Source: Pseudopedobacter sp037968815 (GTDB lineage Bacteria; Bacteroidota; Bacteroidia; Sphingobacteriales; Sphingobacteriaceae). From it: a stretch of DNA of 64,000 bases. Positions 59,492-64,000 of this stretch are shown here, piece after piece. Under the pieces are notes generated by a model. It was not told the origin of the DNA and searched no databases. It was given only the letters and a program-made list of their open reading frames with translations. Numbering within the stretch: the first letter of the stretch is position 1; each line of letters begins with the position of its first letter. A program made the translations under genes and the position numbers. The stretch lies in contig JBBKWF010000001.1 in assembly GCA_037968815.1 (NCBI GenBank), positions 1 through 64,000 on the forward strand, written 5' to 3'.

Positions 59492-60928
59492 TTACTTTTT
59501 AATAATGGGGTAAATTGAATTTAAGATTGAATTAACAAAAGAATTTTTAAAATAAAGAAATTGTAGAGCAATAAAACTTAAGCCGTATACCCCGAAACTC
59601 AATAGAATACAGTAAATACTTTTTAGTTGATGGATAGAAAAGTAAATAAATACAGAAGTAATTAATAAACTAAAAAAAATTTGCTTAAGCAACTGTGTGT
59701 CAATATTTATGCTTATTTCTTTTGTTGCCACCCAAAATATATATAGGCAAACAGTAGTTTCGGCCACTAAACATGCGATTGCGGCTCCCATAAATCCAAA
59801 ATGAGGAATTAATAAAAAGTTTAAGGATAAACTAAATATTAAACCTACTAAAGTAGCGTGGAGCATTTTTTTCTCTTTACCAATTGGTAAAAGAAACTGA
59901 GTACCCATAATATTACAAGCACCAATTACAAAAGGTAAAACCGAAAATAGCTTCAAGGCATTTGATGCATCTAAGTATTTATCACCAGCAACCAACATTA
60001 ATAAGTCTTTTGAGAATAGTAAACTGTAAAAACAAAACGGAATAGTAATTAAGAATACAATACTGAAAGATTTCGTCATTAACGATTTCATTTCTTCAAG
60101 CTTTTTTTGGTTAAAAAGAGCCGATATTCTAGGTATGAGCACAAACCCTATTCCAAGCACAACTGTCCAAACAATTTTTGATAGTCTAAGAGGTACACTG
60201 TAATAACTTACTTGTTTTGCATCAGTTAAAGTGCCTAAAATCATTGTGTCTAATACAGTATAAACACTTACTGCAACATTGATTAAAAAAATAGTGATTA
60301 AAGGTTTTAAATGTTTCTTTATTTCTAAAGTCTCCATCACTTTATGGTGGTGTGTGTTTAAATAATAAGTGAAGTTAATTAGTGCATTTAACCCATTAAC
60401 TGCTACCAAAATTGCATAATAGATTAACTTGTCATCAAAGTGTTTTACAAAAAATAGTATTGCAATAACACTTAACATTTTAACAATAAGTGTTCTTTTA
60501 GTAATGTAGCTATAATTCTCAATGCCCTGATAAAACCATTCAATTAAAAAAGATGAGCTAATTATACTAAGACAACCTAATTTTATTAAATCGCTACTAG
60601 ATTTTAAACTTTGAACAAAATGTGATAATGATAAAAAGACTAGAATTGAAAATACAGCTAAGCCAGTTGTGATAATTAATAGCTCTAAAACAAGTTTCGA
60701 CCTTGCTTTAATATCATTTTTTATTTTGGAGATCTCTCTTACAGCATATAATGGAATGCCTAAAGCAGAAAAAATAACGAAATACTGTGTGAAAGAATCT
60801 AAGTATATTACAGAACCTAAACTTTCGTTAGATAGTGTTCTTGTAATATATGGAAAGGTGATTAGAGGGAAAATAAACGTTGATGAACTAAGCAAAAAAT
60901 TGCTAATCATGTTTTTTTTTGTACTCAT
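59492..60928 (-). CDS. Wzx-type oligosaccharide flippase (MOP/PST family)
   Basis: 478 aa. About twelve to fourteen membrane helices spaced evenly across the chain (for example LLSSSTFIFPLITFPYITRT at the N-terminus and VLGIGFVLIPRISALFNQKK in the middle). This is the PST/RfbX layout for moving undecaprenyl-linked repeat units across the inner membrane. Loop residues such as SYITKRTLIVK are lysine/arginine-rich on the cytoplasmic side. No Wzy polymerase is recognisable in the window. It lies between the UGM-like gene (3-bp gap) and the unknown glycan protein. Confidence 0.9.
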   Translation of the reverse strand: MSTKKNMISNFLLSSSTFIFPLITFPYITRTLSNESLGSVIYLDSFTQYFVIFSALGIPLYAVREISKIKNDIKARSKLVLELLIITTGLAVFSILVFLSLSHFVQSLKSSSDLIKLGCLSIISSSFLIEWFYQGIENYSYITKRTLIVKMLSVIAILFFVKHFDDKLIYYAILVAVNGLNALINFTYYLNTHHHKVMETLEIKKHLKPLITIFLINVAVSVYTVLDTMILGTLTDAKQVSYYSVPLRLSKIVWTVVLGIGFVLIPRISALFNQKKLEEMKSLMTKSFSIVFLITIPFCFYSLLFSKDLLMLVAGDKYLDASNALKLFSVLPFVIGACNIMGTQFLLPIGKEKKMLHATLVGLIFSLSLNFLLIPHFGFMGAAIACLVAETTVCLYIFWVATKEISINIDTQLLKQIFFSLLITSVFIYFSIHQLKSIYCILLSFGVYGLSFIALQFLYFKNSFVNSILNSIYPIIKK

Positions 60929-60931
60929 TAA

Positions 60932-62167
60932 TTAGTATTTCTCCTTTATTAACTCACACATTTCTAAACTTTTCTTTATACAAATATCCATGTTGTAATA
61001 TTCCCACTCACCAAATCTACCTAGTGTTAATATACCAATTTCTTCTAAATAATTCTTTACTGCAAGTTTAGAACTCTCGTAGTTTTCATCAAATACCACA
61101 TAGGCATGATCTGATACATTATAATCAAGTGGCTTAATCAACGACGAGTCTTTTTTCCCGCAGGCTTCCATTTCTTCAAATGTTTTTTCACCAATTGCTT
61201 CAGTTATTGTGTAGTTTTTATTGGGATTATTAAAATTGCCAATATGTATATACCTGTGGAAGATAGAGTCTTCGTCAGGGATATAAGTCCAAGTATTATG
61301 ATTTGGTACAGACTCCCAAAACATAGTAGTGACTTTATTGTATTTAAGCTTTTTTGCTACGCTTAAAATACTCTCTGGGCAGTGATTTACTAAGGTAGGA
61401 ACGATGTTTAGTGGCAACGTATTTATAATAAGATCATACTCTCTGTCATTGTTTATGGTCCATTTAGAACTTTGTTCTTGCTTATTAATCGTATTTACAC
61501 TATAATTTAAAGTAATATTTAAATCTTTCGCTAATGCTTTTATAAAGCTATTTTGATAATTGTCTTTTGGGTAAAAGAAGGTATAATGAGCCATCGTGTC
61601 ACTCTGCTCTTCAAACAAATTGCGAGTAAACGAATCTTTGTTCGGGATGGGTAATTTATCCTTTACCCATTCAAAACTCATTTCTTTTGGATGAATACCC
61701 CATATTTTGCGATTGTAAGGGATAAAGTAATGTTCTGATAAGGTGTTCCCAAATTTCTCCTTAAACCATTCCTCAAGGTTTTTTGCGTATGGGTTTTCGG
61801 TGGTAGCTAAAAAATCTTTAACAATATTAATTGCTAAAACTTTATCAAATTTAAAAACCTCTTTAACAGCGTATTCAATAGGGTAGGGTATAATCTGATT
61901 CTTAAATCTAATTACAGCTTTTCTTTTTACCGAATGCCAGTTTTCTTTCGGTAATACTTGGTTGAAAACAAAATCTAATACTTCTTGGTGCTTTGAGTTA
62001 AAACAATGACCACCAACTGGGTGGTAAGCTATACCCTCAATATTTTTGGTTCTCGCAATTCCCCCAACAAATGAGTTTTTTTCTAAAACCTCAACATCAT
62101 AATAAGGACTAAGTAGTTTTGCAATGCTTAATCCCGAAATGCCCGCACCTAATACACCTATCCTCAT
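60932..62167 (-). CDS. FAD-dependent UDP-galactopyranose mutase-like protein
   Basis: 411 aa. FAD-binding GAGISGLSIAKLLSPYYDVEVLEK at ~7-30, then NSFVGGIARTK and PVGGHCFNSKHQEVLDFV, the GGH motif of mutases and related NAD(P)/FAD amine-oxidase-like enzymes. Other family pieces are WFKEKFGNTLSEHYFIPYNR and the C-terminal LTLGRFGEWEYYNMD, which binds the FAD ring. UGM itself makes UDP-galactofuranose. This variant is diverged, so the sugar product is open. Confidence 0.85.
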   Translation of the reverse strand: MRIGVLGAGISGLSIAKLLSPYYDVEVLEKNSFVGGIARTKNIEGIAYHPVGGHCFNSKHQEVLDFVFNQVLPKENWHSVKRKAVIRFKNQIIPYPIEYAVKEVFKFDKVLAINIVKDFLATTENPYAKNLEEWFKEKFGNTLSEHYFIPYNRKIWGIHPKEMSFEWVKDKLPIPNKDSFTRNLFEEQSDTMAHYTFFYPKDNYQNSFIKALAKDLNITLNYSVNTINKQEQSSKWTINNDREYDLIINTLPLNIVPTLVNHCPESILSVAKKLKYNKVTTMFWESVPNHNTWTYIPDEDSIFHRYIHIGNFNNPNKNYTITEAIGEKTFEEMEACGKKDSSLIKPLDYNVSDHAYVVFDENYESSKLAVKNYLEEIGILTLGRFGEWEYYNMDICIKKSLEMCELIKEKY

Positions 62168-62287
62168 TTTTATTGTTAATAATTTCTAATATCTATTCTT
62201 AATTCCATAGAACTTTTAAGGTTCAAATCCCTTCTAATGATATATTGAGGATGTTTTTTCATAACCTTAGCTTATAAATTAAAATGA

Positions 62288-62923
62288 TCATCTAATCCAC
62301 TCTACATTTTGTTTAATCACTTTTGCGGGAACACCTGCACATAAGCATCCTTCAGGAATATCCTTGTTAACCAAACTTCCCGCCGCTACAATACAACCGT
62401 TGCCTATGGTAACTCCTTTAAGGATGGTTACATTTAGACCAATCCAAACATTGTTTCCAATGTTTATTGGTTGAGTTATTTTGCTCTCATTTCCTACAAT
62501 TGTATGATTGTCGGAATCTCTTATAGTCACATTTTCAGAAATCACTACATTTTCTCCAATCTCTATCCGCTCAAAGCAACTAAGATTAAAGTTGTTGTTA
62601 CTAAAGCCACTCCCTAGTATTAAAGATGCACCATTATTAATATAAACCCTTGAACCACTATAAATCACAAATTTGCCATTAACAGTTAGGCTTGCATTCT
62701 CTTCTAAATGTAATAGTGATGGAAATGGATCTCTTGTAGTCCATGAATTATTGAAATAAAATCCCTTTTTCGCAATGATTTTAGAGCTTTTTGAAAACGT
62801 TAGTACTGATTTCCTATAAAAAAACACACGACCTTTGCTAATATTTGAAAAACTCAACTGTAACATAGTGAAGATATCCAATGATAGAAGTACTTTTCCT
62901 AACCGCAAAAATCTATTTAACAT
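62288..62923 (-). CDS. Hexapeptide-repeat O-acetyltransferase
   Basis: 211 aa. The C-terminal two thirds form left-handed beta-helix repeats. The catalytic His is in RDSDNHTIVGNES, followed by INIGNNVWIGLNVTILKGVTIGNGCIVAAGSLVNKDIP and the trimer-contact tail CAGVPAKVIK. The Maa/NodL/WbbJ group O-acetylates sugars. It is first gene of the minus-strand glycan operon, divergent from purL. Confidence 0.92.
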   Translation of the reverse strand: MLNRFLRLGKVLLSLDIFTMLQLSFSNISKGRVFFYRKSVLTFSKSSKIIAKKGFYFNNSWTTRDPFPSLLHLEENASLTVNGKFVIYSGSRVYINNGASLILGSGFSNNNFNLSCFERIEIGENVVISENVTIRDSDNHTIVGNESKITQPINIGNNVWIGLNVTILKGVTIGNGCIVAAGSLVNKDIPEGCLCAGVPAKVIKQNVEWIR

Positions 62924-63016
62924 AGTGCTTGTACAAATAATGAAGCAAAATACATTTATTTCTTATAACTCGACTCAATTCCTTAAATTCGCAAATTATC
63001 ACCAACAACATAAAAA

Positions 63017-64000
63017 TTGGAAAACTCACAACTTACCACACTCGATACCGCTAAAGAATTAGGTTTAAGACCAGAAGAATTCGATAAAATTAAAGAAATT
63101 TTAGGGCGTACGCCTAATTTTACAGAACTATCTATCTTTTCTGTGATGTGGAGCGAACATTGCTCTTACAAAAACTCCATCACTTGGTTAAAGAAATTAC
63201 CTAAAGATGGTCCTCGAATGCTTGCAAAAGCCGGAGAAGAAAACGCAGGAATGGTTGATTTAGGCGACGGTATTGCTTGTGTATTTAAAATTGAATCACA
63301 CAACCACCCTTCAGCTTTAGAACCTTACCAAGGTGCAGCTACAGGAGTAGGAGGGATTAACCGTGATATTTTTACCATGGGTGCTCGTCCAATTGCGCAA
63401 TTAAATTCATTACGTTTCGGTGATCCAAATCACCCAAAAACACAATGGTTAATTAAAGGTGTAGTAAAAGGAATTGGCGATTACGGAAACGCTTTCGGTA
63501 TACCAACCGTAGGTGGCGAGGTTTTCTTCGACGAATGTTACCACGTAAATCCATTAGTTAATGCAATGTCGGCAGGTATTGTAAAAGTTGGTGAAACAGC
63601 TTCTGCAACATCATACGGAGTTGGAAACCCAGTTTATATTGTAGGTTCTGCAACTGGTAAAGACGGAATTAACGGAGCATCCTTCGCCTCCAAAGATATT
63701 TCAGACGATTCAGTAAATGATTTACCAGCTGTTCAAGTAGGTGATCCTTTCCAAGAAAAACTATTATTAGAAGCTTCTTTAGAGGTTATTCAAACGGGTG
63801 CTGTTATTGGCATGCAGGATATGGGCGCAGCCGGTATCATCTGTTCTAACTCAGAAATGAGTGCAAAAGGTGAACACGGAATGCGTATCGACTTAAATAA
63901 GGTTCCAACACGTCAAGATAATATGTTGCCTTTCGAGATTTTATTGTCAGAGTCTCAGGAGCGTATGTTAATTGTAGTTGAAAAAGGTAAAGAAGCTTTA
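63017..64000 (+). CDS. purL: Phosphoribosylformylglycinamidine synthase subunit PurL, 5-prime part
   Basis: The first 328 codons; the gene continues past the window edge. It starts at a TTG (63017) giving ENSQLTTLDTAKELGLRPEEF. No ATG is available nearby, so the TTG is well supported. It converts FGAR to FGAM with glutamine-derived ammonia and ATP in purine synthesis. Motifs seen: SVMWSEHCSYKNS, ATP/substrate-binding VFKIESHNHPSALEPYQGAA, GGINRDIFTMGARPIA, and MQDMGAAGIICSNSEMSAKG. This is the small-type PurL rather than the large fused form. Confidence 0.95.
   Translation, partial: MENSQLTTLDTAKELGLRPEEFDKIKEILGRTPNFTELSIFSVMWSEHCSYKNSITWLKKLPKDGPRMLAKAGEENAGMVDLGDGIACVFKIESHNHPSALEPYQGAATGVGGINRDIFTMGARPIAQLNSLRFGDPNHPKTQWLIKGVVKGIGDYGNAFGIPTVGGEVFFDECYHVNPLVNAMSAGIVKVGETASATSYGVGNPVYIVGSATGKDGINGASFASKDISDDSVNDLPAVQVGDPFQEKLLLEASLEVIQTGAVIGMQDMGAAGIICSNSEMSAKGEHGMRIDLNKVPTRQDNMLPFEILLSESQERMLIVVEKGKEAL

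Noticed and set aside
62210..62232. tRNA T-arm-like sequence GGTTCAAATCCCTTC
   Set aside because: No acceptor, anticodon or D-arm pairing can be built around it.
62835..63062. 75-residue plus-strand open frame near the acyltransferase start
   Set aside because: It overlaps the 5-prime ends of the acyltransferase and purL genes in wrong frames; purL from the TTG at 63017 accounts for the sequence.

Overview
The window is AT-rich chromosomal DNA from a member of the Bacteroidota, most like the Sphingobacteriaceae (Pedobacter and relatives). The evidence is gene content: a type III glutamine synthetase, a PorU-type type IX secretion sortase, TonB and DUF1343/NamZ proteins, an LAT-type lysine aminotransferase, and Bacteroidota-type promoter boxes (TAnnTTTG). 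The genus is an inference from recall of the families; no search was run.

Region by region. 0-2.1 kb: cold-shock DEAD-box helicase. 2.1-4.1 kb: an accessory patch with an FRG-domain gene and a REP-associated tyrosine transposase (RAYT) flanked by its own REP hairpins. 4.1-13 kb: pterin dehydratase, large catalase with an ankyrin partner, an ECF sigma operon, a decayed dicarboxylate-symporter pseudogene, GNAT, uracil-DNA glycosylase, DsbA-like, NmrA-like and CDGSH proteins. 13-23 kb: lysine aminotransferase, a PLP deaminase, an outer-membrane protein, RluD-like synthase, class IV aminotransferase, DUF4377 lipoprotein, Fmt, NamZ-like lipoprotein and a LolE/FtsX-like permease. 23-27 kb: repeat-rich gap, ECF sigma with a membrane/beta-barrel partner, MazG. 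27-30 kb: an accessory island of a PD-(D/E)XK nuclease and an unknown protein, bounded by hairpin repeats and containing a dead RAYT fragment. 30-40 kb: acyltransferase, Usp, NtrC-type regulator, RNase P RNA, a repeat-rich gap, a SCO1/cytochrome c pair behind a compound microsatellite, and UvrD/PcrA.

38.7-42.3 kb holds the oddest signal. A membrane TPR protein carries a histidine-kinase phosphoacceptor segment but no ATPase domain, and it is divergent from three exact-period (170 bp) tandem copies of a 50-residue lipoprotein gene; an M20 peptidase follows. 42.4-47.5 kb is a nitrogen module: glnN divergent from amt plus a porin.

47.6-62.9 kb is an envelope/surface-glycan region: TonB, a FemAB-like transferase, an AsnB-type amidotransferase abutting a giant PorU-like sortase, two glycosyltransferases, a putative third, a Wzx flippase, a UDP-galactopyranose mutase-like enzyme and a hexapeptide acyltransferase. 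The AsnB-PorU-FemAB association suggests, as a hypothesis, a pathway for the sugar that the type IX system links to its cargo. The window ends inside purL, which starts at 63017 and runs off the edge.
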